Shown here piece after piece: positions 21,268 to 32,774 of a stretch of 64,000 nucleotides of DNA. Where the stretch lies: contig OZ034972.1 in the NCBI GenBank assembly GCA_964030785.1, positions 12,577,819-12,641,818 of the forward strand, read 5' to 3'. A model generated the notes under the pieces. That model was not told the origin of the DNA. It ran no database searches and was given only the letters and a program-made list of their open reading frames with translations. This DNA comes from Siderastrea siderea. Taxonomy: Eukaryota > Cnidaria > Anthozoa > Scleractinia > Rhizangiidae. Made by a program: the position numbers and the translations under genes. Position 1 is the stretch's first letter; every line of letters begins with the position of its first letter.

Positions 21268-23974
21268 CTTAGACTCTTACGAATAAGTGTCGAGAAAGTT
21301 GTTTCCTTTTCCGAAAGATTCCTGTGCAAAATTTGTAACTGTAGTGTTTGATACAGGTTATTCTATTCAAAAAGTCGATAAAGATTGAAAGTCCCGTAGG
21401 ACCTGATTGGACCGCGAAGAGAGATAGTTTAGTTCTGGATAGTTTACTGTAGACGAGACGTTATCTCTTTGATTTGTGTCAAATCTTAATTTCAGGAATC
21501 ATGTAAAGATCATAGGTGTCTTAAATAAAATATAGTTTTGCTTGTTCTTGCTGAGACTCTAAACTAAGTAAAATGGTGCAAGTTAATGAAGACTGGTAAA
21601 TATAGCAAATAAAGCCACTTATACGTTAACAAATGTGTGTAACTTTTTACTCTTCTTGTAGGGTCCGGAAGTATTGAAGACGAAATAACAATTTGGGCGT
21701 AGTAATGAGAACTAGGGTAAGAATTGAATTTCGGAACAGGCCCGGCCTCACCCCGTATAAAACTTTATTAAATACCCTGCGGGTATCCACAGAAAACGTA
21801 TCTTGCACCCTTTCTCAGTGTTCCTCCGGAATTTTCATTCTTAACAATCTTACTGATTATGCAATTTACCTGATTGAAGAACTGCTAGGAGTTAGTTTTA
21901 TAAACTATTTACTCTACCAGAGAACGTAAACACTGAGTTTTTTCGCCAAAACTTTACGAAATGGACCAAGTGAATATACTTCAAGCAAATGTTTACTCAC
22001 TGTAAAGTTCCTATGACTTTCCGTTGGCTTTCAAAGTCAGACGAGCTAGTGGATACAAATGCCATATTGCTCATGACAATTCTTCCTAATCACATTGTCT
22101 TGTTCTTAGCGGTTAGAAAGTTGTATGCTTTTGGTTAATGAAAAGATATTGTAAGTTTAGGGACAAGTGGGCCGGTTTGCAAAGACAAGAAGAGGCTTTT
22201 TGTTGGCCTTGTCAATAGTTTAAGACAATAGATTTCGTTTTGTTGAAGGGAGATCTTTCGTTAGAGCTGACAACAAGTCTTGAGGCATGAGGTCAAGTTG
22301 ATTGAAAGGTACTATTTAAACGAGGCTAAACCATGGTAAAAGCGGAAGAAACCTGAACACACCAAACAATGAACTTAGCTTTGTATGAGTAGTACGATCG
22401 CTGAAGGAAGTGTATTGGGAAGCTCACGGACTTTGCTCTCTCTCCTTGTCTTTCGTAAGCACCTCGGTCAAGCTTAATGAAAATGTCAACAACAAACTGA
22501 TCTTCAATTCCCTTTACTGAAGTTATTTCTAGCGTGTAGAGCAATTATTTATGAGCATTTAAAACACTATGTTGGCCTGTTTTACTTGGCTCCGAACTAG
22601 GAAGAAAAGTGAATGTTAATGATCGAGATCCTTCTTTCCGTACTATCAGGAATTTTTTGAGGAGTTTACGCCAAACACATAAGGGGGTGGGGGGGGGGGG
22701 GCGGAAGGCTTGACGGTATTTGCAACAAGATGGGGCAAGTGGAAGGGGGAGGGTCTGCGGGGAAGGCTTGATGGTATTTACAACTATGATTTAGTTCTCT
22801 TGGTTGCACTAAAGGGAGGAAACGATGTTCGGCTTTCCACCTCCAGTACTGCGTAGAAGCTAGAAAACAACGAGGGAGACTGGTTGTTGTGGTAAAACGT
22901 GGGTGGTAGGGAAGGGTAGCGGCGTCTCGAAGGGAACCTATGCCATGGGGTAACATAGGATGGACCAGAAGAGGGACGCAATTCTGGGAGGAAACTAGGT
23001 CAGATGGTACAATGGCACAATCCTGGACGAGATCCGGGATTATTTCCAAGGAGGCCATATTACCTACGGTGGGGGAAGGTGCAGCCTAGTGTGCACTTCC
23101 CTGCCACCAATAGCTTTTCCTGACCAGAAATAAGAGCAACCACAAGTAGATAACAAGACAAAATGAAAGAGAGCACTTTGCCTTCTCGTGAATGGTAGTT
23201 ACAAGTTCACGACAAAGCTACCAATACAGTGAGGGAGGGGGAGCAAAGATCAACCTAGCTCAGAAGAGTACCTCACAGCTGAGATAGGGTGAGAAGACAA
23301 GAGGACTTTACGAACTGAGCATTGAATGCCGAATACACACTACCACCGCGTCTTAAACCTTTGCAGTACTGCTTTCATCAGAAGAATGTAGATTGTAATG
23401 TAAGAATAAAACTTAGGGGGAATGGGAGGGTAGAGGATACCGATTGTGCTGTGTTGCTCACCCCTTAACGTGACCAAATAAAAAAGTGCAGTAAACAGTT
23501 AACATACGAGTAGCTTGCAGTGTTTCATCCTCTGTTCTGGTTTATTAATTTTCATTAAGGTTTAGCAGGAAAAAGCATCTGAAATTCACAAATGGAAATT
23601 TGCTTTGCCCATTTTCCAATGAATCCAATTTTTGTTTCTCCAAGTAAACTGGAACGCAACCTTAAGATTTTAAAATAGTTTCACCTTTCCGCGTTCTCAG
23701 ACTCCTACCCTCCTGTCATTTCCCACGTTTACGCTGTTGCAGGCGCGTTCCTGGCCATTTTTGACCTGTAAGCCAGGATGCACAAGTTGAAAAAAATGTT
23801 TAATATAGCATAGTACAGGTACCTGAATTGATACAAGCTTTATGACCGGCAATTTTCATATTTGCAGTAGGGAAAGCGATCTAGTCTACCGACTTCAACT
23901 TGGACCGAGAGAAGATAAGGAATGTTTAATATTATTATTGGTTTTTTTTACCCTACAGGCGAAATATGACTGCT
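21268..23974 (+). repeat. Segmental duplication II, copy 1 (3'UTR of copy A plus downstream intergenic)
   Basis: About 2.7 kb near-identical to 35117-37779, starting at CTTAGACTCTTACG in the 3'UTR. It contains the copy-A poly(A) site, an 'upstream repeat' module (about 22000-22540, with GCTGAAGGAAGTGTATTGG), G-rich runs near 22681 and promoter-like sequence resembling 19759-19960. The ORFs at 21693-21929 and 22666-23058 (-) are repeated in the other copy only because the DNA is; no domain is recognised. It ends at ATGACTGCT, where a SINE/hAT block begins. Confidence 0.85.
21608..21613 (+). terminator. Polyadenylation signal of BRICHOS copy A
   Basis: AATAAAGCCACTT, at the same place in the 3'UTR as in copies B, C and the orphan 3'UTR at 35454. 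Confidence 0.65.
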
Positions 23975-24275
23975 AAATAAAAATAAAATAAAGCAATTAA
24001 CTTTGTTTAACGAGGGTGACACTATAAACAGTCTTTGACTGATAAACCTGTGGCGTTCGGATTCCAAATCGAATTGGAATTTGGAAATGTTGGTTGTTGA
24101 GGAGGGAGGAAAAACCGGAGGACCCGGAGAAAAAACACTCGAAGCAAGGACGAGAACCAACAACAAACTCAACCCACATATGACGCCGGATCCGGGAATC
24201 GAACCCGGCCCACGCACACCTCTGCGCCACACCGTCCTCTCACCTCTGCGCCATACCCGCTGTAGGATGAAATAG
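23975..24275 (-). mobile_element. tRNA-derived SINE, copy 1
   Basis: Minus-strand sequence with an A-box (GGCGCAGAGGTGAGAG), a B-box (GGTTCGATTCCCGG, complement at 24192-24205), a CT/GG-rich core (TTCTCCGGG, then CCGGTTTT) and an AT-rich tail (TTTATTTTATTTTTATTTA) at its 3' end (about 23975). The A-box region is duplicated, so this is not a functional tRNA. Confidence 0.75.
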
Positions 24276-24371
24276 TTACGAGATGGAATTAACTTGAAAG
24301 TGAAACGTGTATAAACAAGATAATAGTACACTAGCTCGATAAAATGCAGGGTCAATTCCAACCTTACGTTT

Positions 24372-24988
24372 CAGTTCTGATAAATGTTCGAAATTCGAAT
24401 TCCAATTGACGCGGCTTTTTTTGGCACAAAACTCCTGGACGAATTTGTCGGTGTCGATGGTCCTATCTCCGTAAGCGTGGAGGAGAGCAAGACCAGACAG
24501 CCTCTCTGTTCGCATGGTAGACTGCTTATAGGTCTTAATCCTCCACGTAGTAGACGGGCATATTGACAAGGATGCTGATGATGGCCGTAACATTAAGATG
24601 CAGTTCTTTATTAGTGCAACAAAGCGTATGCCGCAGAGTGGTTGGTTTGTATTCTGGGTCAACGCGCGCCTGCTTTGCTGTCCATCGCACAATCTCACCG
24701 TCAAACACAGTTCTCTCCTTTAACTCGGGTTCATATGTGTTGAAAATCTTTTCTGTCGTATTTGGGTTGAGCAGGTGGATCTTTGTGAGTGATAAGGTAT
24801 TGCCCGAGGAATCTTTCGTGCTGTTTCAGCAGCCGTTGGTTGAGTTCTTCCAACAAGTGATCGACCAAAGGTAGGCAAAGTGTTCTTTTCCAGTATTCTT
24901 TAGGTGTGGCGGCAAGAACGTTGACTCGATGTCGTTGATTGGTTGCTAAGCGTGGCATTTTAGGCTCGATGTTCCACTCAGCTGCCAT
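24372..24988 (-). pseudogene. hAT-family transposase C-terminal fragment, copy 1
   Basis: Minus-strand frames read MPRLATNQRHRVNVLAATPK, EYWKRTLCLPLVDHLLEELN, then after frame breaks AIISILVNMPV, RIKTYKQSTMRTERLSGLALL and IDTDKFVQEFCAKK. These are the insertion-domain end and the dimerisation region ('LRSTM.EERLSGLALLH') of THAP12/hAT-like transposases. The stops, and the lost ERSF segment between MPV and RIKTY, show decay. The same remnant is at 42427-41830. Confidence 0.7.
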
Positions 24989-25172
24989 TGCAATAAACTG
25001 CTTGAAAGCGTGGGAAAACTACTCAGTCGAACGAAATCCTAATACGTGCCCGCGAAAAATAATAATAATAATAATACCACTAGAGTTGAAACCTCGCCTT
25101 CGCGGAATTCTGAGCCGAATAATAAGTGTGAGGAATTACGACAGCTACCGCGGATCAGTTTTCAATCCTTAG

Positions 25173-25609
25173 CTCTTTGTTGACTTTTGGGACGGAATTC
25201 ACTTAACACTCTTGACAAAACCTGTTGGAAGTTTTTAAGTGCGATGACCCGCGAGCCTATATAGATTTTTGCGAAATTTCAATAAAAAACATGTAAGCCA
25301 GTGCTTACCCGGCTTATAGGCAGGCACACGCCTGTGTTGTTTGTTCAAAAACACTCTTGACTCAGGAGAAAATAAAAAGATCATTACACGGCGGCTTGAA
25401 AATACGAATTTTGTTTTCTCGTGGTTTAAAAAAAGTTCAAACGGATTCACTCTTCTAATCTGATATCCAGTTATAACAAGCATGAATTCAAGCACAAGGA
25501 CAAAGAAAATTTTTTATCCTTTCGCCTGTGCATGCACATAAACGGACACCGGTTGAATCAGGTCCATTTCCAGGGTAAATGCTTCCTATTTCTTAATTGC
25601 GCATTTAAA
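25173..25609. other. No gene; 5' edge of BRICHOS-locus copy B
   Basis: From about 25346 (AAACACTCTTGACTCAGGAG) the sequence is homologous to both 19968 and 16356, showing chimeric unit boundaries. No ORF with a family. Confidence 0.5.
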
Positions 25610-25799
25610 TAGATATTTGGTGCGGATTCCTCTGAAAGAAAGTTTGAATTCTTGATTAATTTGAAAGGTTTCGTTACAAAAGTGCACAGTTGATAAAACT
25701 GACTTCCAGCAGTAAGGTAAGGTAAAGTGGCACACAAGTCAAGTAAAAGTATTGCCGCCCCCTCCCCCCTGGAAGGAGCATTTTTCTTCCGAGAGGTAC

Positions 25800-27860
25800 A
25801 TCTCTCGACTTAGACTTGTTTCAAGTCACTCTTGGAGAGCAAAGAGTTGTTTCCCTTAAGGACAAAAGAGATGTTTAGATGACTGCAAAACACACGCTGT
25901 GTATGTGTGCTCACGATGCGATGCAAATGACTGTCATTCACTCGCGTGAACCGACCACGATCTCCACCATCAACGGGAAGAGCGACTTGAAGTAAATCTA
26001 CTCTTGACTCAACTAGTATCTGGCCAAAAAATTGCTTTACAACATGGACTAAGTGACATTATTTCAAGCAAATGCGTATTCACCGTAACTGACTTTTCCG
26101 ATGGCTTTCAAAGTCGAATGCCATATTACTGGAGTGATGAATTTTCACCAAATCACATAACCATGTTCTTAGCAGTTAGGATGTTGTGTGTTTTTGGTAC
26201 ATAACAATATTGTAATTTAATTTTAGAGATTAGTGGATCAGTTTGCAAAGACACGAGGAGGCTTTCAATGTTTGTGGTCCTTGCCAACAGTGAAAGACAA
26301 TAGAATGATGTCGTGTGTTTCTGAAGGAAGAATTTTTCCTAGAGCTGACAACGGGTCTTGAGGTCAAGTTTAGTGACAGATACTATTTAAGCGAGGCTGA
26401 AACATGGAATTAAAAAGTGGAAGAAACCTAGTACCTAAACTCGCCAAACAATGAACTTAGTTGATGTACAGAAAGGCTGTTTATGCGCAGTAGTGCAATT
26501 GCTGAAGGAAGTGTAATTGGAAGCTCAGGACTTTGCTCTCATCATACCCTTTGTTATGCACGATCTCCACGCGTGGGCTTCACGTCCAACGGAAAGAGCG
26601 ACTTGAAATAAGTCTTCTCTCGACTCTACTAGTCTTTAGCCAAAACATTGCTTCACGAAATGGACTGTGATATTATTTCATGCAAATATTTATTCTGCTT
26701 AACTGAGGTCTACGACTTTACCGATGGCTTTCAAAGTCGAATGCCATGTTACCGGAGTGAACAATTTTACTAAATCACATATTAATCGTGTTCTTAGAAG
26801 TTAGCAAGTTGTGTGTTTTGGCGGGTAAAAAATATTGTAATTTCAGAGACAAGTGGGTCAGTTTGCAAAGACACGAGGACGCTTTCAATGCCTGTTGTCC
26901 TTGCCAACAGTTAAAGACAATAGAATGATGTCGTGTGTTTCACTAGAGCTGACAACAGGTCTTGAGGTCAAGTTTAATGAGAGATAAAATCATGTTCTTA
27001 GCAGTTAGCAAGGTGTGTGTTTTTGGTGCGTAAAAAATTGTAATTTTAGAGATTCAGGTGGGTCAGTTTGCAAAGACACGAGGAGGCTTTCAATGGAGTT
27101 GTTGCCTTTGCCAATAGTTAAAGACAACAGCACGATTTCGTGTGTTTTTGACGGAAGAATTTTCGCTAGAGCTGACAACAAGTCTTGAGGTCAATTTTAA
27201 TGTCATACTATTTAAACGAAGCTGAAACGCGGAATTAAAAAGTGAAAGAAACCTAAACTCGCCAAACAATGAACTGAGCTGCTGTACAAAAATACTGGGC
27301 ATGCGTAGTAGTACAAATGCTGAAGGAAGTGTCATTGGAAGCTCAGGACTTTGCTCTCATCATAAGCTTTGTGATACACGATCCCCACGCGTGATCTCCA
27401 AGACCAACGGAAAGAGAGACTTGATCATGAAATACGTCTACTCTCGACTCTACTAGTCTTTCACCAGAAAATTGCTTTACGAAGTGGACTAATAAGTAAC
27501 ACTATTTCAAGCAAATATTTATTCAGCGTGACTGAGTTCTAGGACTTTTCCGATGGCTTTCAAAGTCGAATGCCATGCTAGCGGAGTGATCAATTTTTAC
27601 TAAATCACATAATCATGTTCTTAGCAGTTAGCAAGTTGTGTGTTTTTGGTGCGTAAAAAATATTGCAATTTTAGAGACAAGTGGGTCAGTTTCCAAAGAC
27701 ACGAGGACTCTTTCAATGTTTGTTGTCCTTGCCAACAGTTAAAGACAACAGCACGATGATAGATTGGGCATGCGCAGTAGTATAATCGCTGAAGGAAGTG
27801 TAATTGGAAGCTCACTACTTTGTTCTCATCATAGGTTTTGTTATGCACCTTGTAGGTCAG
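25800..27860 (+). repeat. Upstream tandem modules of BRICHOS copy B
   Basis: Three to four diverged modules. The landmark GCTGAAGGAAGTGT(A/C)ATTGGAAGCTC occurs at about 26501, 27319 and 27788, and GTTCTTAG(C/A)AGTTAG at about 26166, 26787, 26994 and 27617. Each module also carries GTGGGTCAGTTTGCAAAGACACG, TTGAGGTCAAGTTTAAT and a GCGCAGTAGT/ATGCGTAGTAGT block. There are no convincing ORFs. Function is unknown; the position upstream of a putative defence gene makes a regulatory role possible. Confidence 0.75.
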
Positions 27861-28521
27861 GGTTAATGGGCGTTTTTCATAAATATATAAAATAACGACT
27901 GACCACTTTCCCTATACTGAAGATAAGTCTAACGTGTAGAGCAATCATTGATGACCATAAAACATTATGATTTAGTTAGTTTGTTTCAAGCTCCTAGATA
28001 GGAGAAAAAACGAATGTCATGATACCCTGTGTTTCCATACACTAAACCCCGATGGTTGGAGGGGGGGGGGGGCAAGGCTTGACGGTACTTGTAACAAAGA
28101 TTTAATTTCTTTGGTTTTAAACACAATACTGAACTTTCCAACCCCGTGCTATGTAGACACACGAAAACAATGAGAGTCTGATTGTTGTGGTATAACTTGG
28201 ATGGTAGGGAAGGCTTTCTATCTCCCGTAGGGTAGACTTTCTCAAACGGCCTTCGCTTCTGATTTCTCCCCCTCACGCTTCCCGTTCGGTTTTTTAAGGT
28301 TTTTCGCGCTTTCGCAAAAAATTCTGAGCTCGACTTGCGGGCAAGTCCATCCTATGTCAGGGTGCAACGAAGGATGGCCCAGAAGAGGGATGCCCCTCTG
28401 GGAGGACAATAGGTTAGAAAGTACGATGGTACAATCCTAGAGGAGATCCGTCCGCGGTTTTTCCAAGGGGGCCATAGCACTTACCGTGGGAGAAAGTGTA
28501 GCCTGAGGTTCACTTCCGTGC

Positions 28522-28577
28522 CTTGCGGTTGCTCTCATTTCTAGTCAATATTGACTAGAAATAAGAGCAACCGCAAG
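28522..28577. repeat. 56-bp palindrome, copy B
   Basis: CTTGCGGTTGCTCTCATTTC continues to a centre at TCAATATTGA and returns as its complement, with 28-bp arms and one mismatch. The homologous places at about 23100-23150 and 36900-36945 have only one arm, so the palindrome arose in the B/C lineage. Confidence 0.9.
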
Positions 28578-29508
28578 TAGATAACAAGACAAAATAAACG
28601 AGGGCACTTTCCCTTCTCGTAAATAGTCGGTTACAAGTTCACGATGAAGAAGATGGAGGGAGACAAAGCTTCCAATAGAATGAGGGAGGGGGGAGCAAAG
28701 AGCAACCTATTGTAGCTTAAAGAGTAGCTCATAACTGAGACAGGGTTAGAAGACAAGGGGTTTTTGCTAAGCGGTGATTGCATGCCTCGAACACATGAAG
28801 GCATGAGTGGAAAAATACTGGGAGCTTTGTCACACTGGTTTGGAAAGGAACAAGACAATTTGACATAAACCACAGAGCTCATTAACTACAGTTTAAATGC
28901 TTAAACTTCATAAGAAAAACGAGGGCGGAAAACGCGTTGTGACTGAGAAGAGAGGAGGAGGCAGAGTATAACAAACATTTAAAAAAGCCTTTTTTGATCG
29001 GATTAAAGACTTTAATGCATGGAAGCGACAAATTTGGATTAATTGGCAATAAAGCGTCCGAACTATTTTAGTGCAGACAAGGTGGAAGAACACTGACTCC
29101 GAGGTGAAGCCATAAGAACAATTTTTAAAGGCCCTTGCTAAAAATAAAATACGGGTATTTTTGCTGAAGTTTTCGAGTTTTAAATGCGAGAGCCAGGCAC
29201 GCTTCTGGGGGAGAGAAAAGACTACTTTTTCAAGGGCGCTGATTAAATGTAAATGCATATTTGTTTAGGTTGTACGGTATAGTTTTCTTGAAATAGATGG
29301 CGTAAAACAAATTAATTAGAAGCGAGTATGCAGTTTTTGTTCAGGCTCCCACACGTTGCATAGTCGGTTTAAGTTTGCCGAAAGTCATCACCTATCATCG
29401 CAAGTTGACTATGTCGTTTTTTAACTTTATTTCTATGTAAAGCCGATCTTCCACCGCTGGAAGTAGACCTGTCATTTCAAATGCGTGATGTCTGTCGGAA
29501 CAATAGAT

Positions 29509-29518
29509 GGAATTCCCC
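29509..29518 (-). promoter_or_regulatory. kappaB-like motif upstream of BRICHOS gene B
   Basis: The minus strand reads GGGGAATTCC, a match to GGGRNWYYCC, about 620 bp before the TATA box. The identical motif is at 55408-55417 before gene C. A 10-mer of this degeneracy can occur by chance. Confidence 0.35.
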
Positions 29519-30135
29519 TACTAAATTAACTGACAGTTAATTCCTGTTTGTAAAAAAAATGTTGCGCATGTACAGTGGTTCAATCGCTGAAGCGAGAGTA
29601 GAAAGATCTGTCTCGAGGTCAACAAACTTGTTAGCACAGTTATTGGGATAATAATATAAGTAAAAGTACTCACTTAAGAAGGAAGAGCTAATGAGTGATC
29701 TTGCAATTTAGGTCAATTGAAGTTAAGTACATTTATCATTAGTTACGCCAAACAGAGCTGAAACGGGAATAGAATTCCGGGTATCATGTTAAAAACGAAA
29801 AAACATCTAGTTCATCAGAGTAAACTGATGCTAAATATTTTTTTGGTAAAGACTATTAACTGAGATGACTCAAGAACGAGACATGTCTAGAAAATACAGA
29901 TCAGAACGCGGTTGATAAGTTCCAGTCTCATTTATAGGTTAGAAGAACCTCCTTAAAAACAGACAACATATTTTGCCAGGTCGCGTGCGATGACATATTG
30001 TGCAAACACCACATCTGAAAACAGGTCTTGCAGGTCAGATACGTTTAGTGCCAAGCGTCAATCAATAGCACTGGAACGCTGAAATTCATGGTATCACGTT
30101 AAGAATAAGGAAACATCGAGTAGGCTAACAGATGG

Positions 30136-30143
30136 TATAAAAA
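30136..30143 (+). promoter_or_regulatory. TATA box of BRICHOS gene B
   Basis: TATAAAAA lies 118 bp before the proposed start codon, with no ATG-initiated long frame in between. The same box is at 56035 in copy C. Confidence 0.6.
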
Positions 30144-30260
30144 CGGTTGATTCATGCATTTGTATTCGTATTCCGTGGAGTTCTTGGAGACAGAACACTC
30201 TGCCACATAAAGAAGGAAGAGCCGTGCCATTTCTTTCAGTTAAGACACTGACAAGTTAAG

Positions 30261-32774
30261 ATGGTAAGTTTCCTTTGCCACAGTGACTCAAAATCGAATC
30301 TAACGTTGACAACTGGTCGCTTGAAAAGTTGCTTCCTTCACACAAGTGCAATGAATCTATAACATTGATTTCATTTTTTTCACCAGGAGTTCAAAGTTGT
30401 CCTTCTGTGTTTTGCTTTCTTTGTTGTCACCGCATCGGGAGCGACTCGATGCAAATGCGCAGAAGAGGAGAAAAAGGTAAATTAACTCAATTTGATCGTC
30501 GTTGACCCTTGTGTAATTTCTACAGTTTTTCTGCTCACGAAGAGTAAGTAACTTTAAAAGCAAAAGCGATCAAAGAAAGGAACTCGATCGGGTTTCTCAC
30601 CTCACGGGCCGATTAATTAGCTGCCGAAAGTTCTCCCAAAATGGGTGGAAAAAGTAGTAAAAGGCCAAAAACTGACAAAATTGAGTTGTATGTGGCAACA
30701 AATCCAGGATGGCATAATTTTTAACGAAACCTATTTTGTTGTTGGTTGTTTCCAACCAACAATGCTCTTCTATGCGACTGATTTTCTTCGATATTTCTGT
30801 TTTCAAGACCGGACAACACTGAAGTACTTTTGTCTCATGAATATAATCAAAAAGGGTAAAACCGATTAACGTAAAATTTCGGAAAGGTAACATCTGATCA
30901 GCGGTAATCATTTTCCATGTTTAATAAATTGCAATTCCTTGTAGAAAACCTCATTGACAACTTGCTGAAAAGATGAATGACATAGAAAAAAAAAACGAAT
31001 TGCGAAGTGTGCTTGTCTCATTTCTTTTTACCTTGCAGGATGCGCCATCGAAGTACAACCTTAAAGTTAAGGATGGAATGGAACAGTACGATCAAACAAT
31101 TGAAATAGACCCCGAAAAGAAAACGGAGAAAATTCATATTCCAAAGACCGCCTCATCTCCTGGAGAAATTGATACTGTCTATGACTTTGAAAAGGTAAAA
31201 CATCGACGAGAAGTGCGTAAGCCAGGGTTACAAAAGTTTAAATCGTTGATGAAAGATTTCTATCCTTCCTTTCTTCCTCCCTTCCTTATTTCTTTCCTAC
31301 TGTCTTTCATGTACTTAGTTGTCACTCACTCATCAACTTCCTTAATTTACTTACGTTTTTGTTACATACTTAATTACTTAGTTACTCACTCACCCACTCA
31401 CTCACTCACTCACTCACTCACTCACTCACTCACTCACTCACTCACCCACCCACCCACCCACTCACTCACTCACTCACTCACTCACTCACTCACTCACTCA
31501 CTTAGTTACTTACTTAAACTCACTCACTCACCTACTTGCTTACCTACCTACCTACTTACTTGCTTGCTTGTTTCCTTCCTTCCTTCCTTTTTTTTACCAC
31601 CATACGAGTTTACCTGTAAATTGCAAAGCGATCTTCCCGTAATTTCTTATCAATTTATCTCTTTTCTGTCGACATAGAACATGGCCATGCACCGAGTAGC
31701 TGACCAGAAAGCTTGTTTTCTGAGTAACTCCACTGATAACCTTCCAAAGCCTGAAGATCTCGCTAAACTACTTGAAAAGGTAAGTTAGCTTTTCATGTTG
31801 TTGTTAACACGGTACATCTAAAGATTGTTGTCTATAATTACTCTGGTTGGAAATGAAGCAGAAAAACAGGCTTAGCGATCATAATAATACTAACAAAAGA
31901 TAGTTCTAGAACCCGCTACAACACGTTTCACTAAGGTTCAAACATTTGGTTTCCTGAGCACTAATTTATCAATAATAGTCGTTTTGTGAATGTGTTTCTT
32001 GAAGAAAGTAGGCTTCATGAGCTTGTTTCTTCCACAGGAAAGCTCCCAGGGTCCCGTCACGGTAAAGCCTTCAAGCTTGTCCGAATATGTAGTTGTTGGT
32101 ACACTCGATGATCGCTCAATTCTGAGTGATGACATGGCCGACTTGTGTTCCAAGTTGCCCATTTATCGCGTTATGAAGAAAAGCGTCGTGGTGGATGCAG
32201 AAAAGCAACGTAAGTAAAGCTATAGTTATTATTTAGCTCATAAAATTTGCCACTGTGAGACAAGAAAGACGACGACGAAGACAACGAAAACAACGGAACA
32301 ATAGTGAATGAGGAGGGATAATTACAATAGGAAAACACTGCACAGGAAAATCATTACACTATAACGAACAAAAGTGGTCAGCGCGTCGGAACGTTGATTT
32401 GAAACTCCTGGTTTCTGTGTGGTGTTGTTTCGTTTGATAAATCTAGCTGTTTCGAGTTTCCTTGTAAATTAGAAAAGAATCGTTACTCCTATGTGTCTAT
32501 CTCTAGGCACAGTGTATAAATAGGCACCATCAAAGCGTTCAGGAGACCTAACAAATGATAGGGGAACCCGGCTATGGGGGAGGGGCTGAGTGCCGGATTC
32601 TTATGTCATCGTAAGGGATTGATTCTCTGACTTTTTGTTGTGTGTCATTTTGCAGGAGCCAAGCGTCAAATACAGTGTTATCCAGTCCGTTGCTGGTATG
32701 TGGTATATTGCTGCACTGTAGGGGGTCGTCTTACATGGTGCAGTTATAAGGAATGCCTTTGGAGATGCTATTGA
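30261..32774 (+). CDS. BRICHOS-domain antimicrobial-peptide precursor, copy B (six exons, 213 aa)
   Basis: Predicted exons: 30261-30263 (ATG only), 30387-30476, 31039-31194, 31678-31779, 32038-32209 and 32656-32774; all introns are GT-AG, phase 0 except the last (phase 1). Exon 2 encodes a signal peptide (hydrophobic core VVLLCFAFFVVTASG) and an RCKC pair. Exons 3-5 encode a BRICHOS domain: QTIEIDPEKKTEKIHIPKTA, DTVYDFEK with the conserved Asp, KACFLSNST with the first conserved Cys and an N-glycosylation sequon, and LCSKLPIYR with the second. Exon 6 gives R-A-K-R and a 35-aa Cys-rich peptide. This order (signal, BRICHOS, dibasic site, C-terminal peptide) is that of arenicin-type secreted precursors, where BRICHOS chaperones the beta-hairpin peptide. 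Antimicrobial function is inferred and not shown. The gene model is by eye, but all six exons are conserved in copy C. Confidence 0.82.
31385..31501 (+). repeat. (TCAC)n microsatellite in intron 3, copy B
   Basis: About 117 bp of TCAC with CCAC variants, followed by TTAC, CTTG and CTTCC-type tetranucleotides. It generates a spurious T-H-S-L ORF. The copy C counterpart is about 4.5 times longer. Confidence 0.95.
32667..32771 (+). other. Predicted mature peptide B, 35 aa, seven Cys
   Basis: After R-A-K-R the peptide starts with Gln (possible pyroglutamate). Cysteines are at 4, 9, 15, 16, 25, 30 and 34. Ignoring the extra Cys15, the spacing is C-x4-C-x6-C-x8-C-x4-C-x3-C, with a Gly-Gly turn at 19-20 in the middle, so nested disulphides 16-25, 9-30 and 4-34 across a beta-hairpin are plausible. 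Aromatic-rich (VRCWYVVYCC segment), net charge about +3. The odd Cys could allow dimerisation. Confidence 0.65.

Larger units (their letters stand above)
27990..30130 (+). other. Promoter-distal region of BRICHOS gene B; no gene recognised
   Basis: Contains G-runs near 28062, a 56-bp palindrome (28522-28577) and a kappaB-like site (29509). The minus ORF of 116 codons at 29258-28908 is preserved in copy C (55157-54807) only as part of near-identical DNA and has no recognisable domain. Confidence 0.4.

Noticed and set aside
22920..23060. Possible small nuclear RNA-like block conserved in four copies (also 28370, 36750, 54270)
   Set aside because: I tried both strands against remembered U1, U2, U11 and 7SK features and found no matching conserved elements; conservation follows the segmental duplications.
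24175..24270. Possible tRNA gene on the minus strand
   Set aside because: A- and B-boxes are clear, but the A-box region is duplicated, the spacing is wrong for a cloverleaf, and the sequence continues into a SINE body and AT-rich tail; a second copy is at 41648.
28908..29258. 116-codon minus ORF, present again at 54807-55157
   Set aside because: Its conservation only reflects the recent segmental duplication; no domain, no splice or promoter context.
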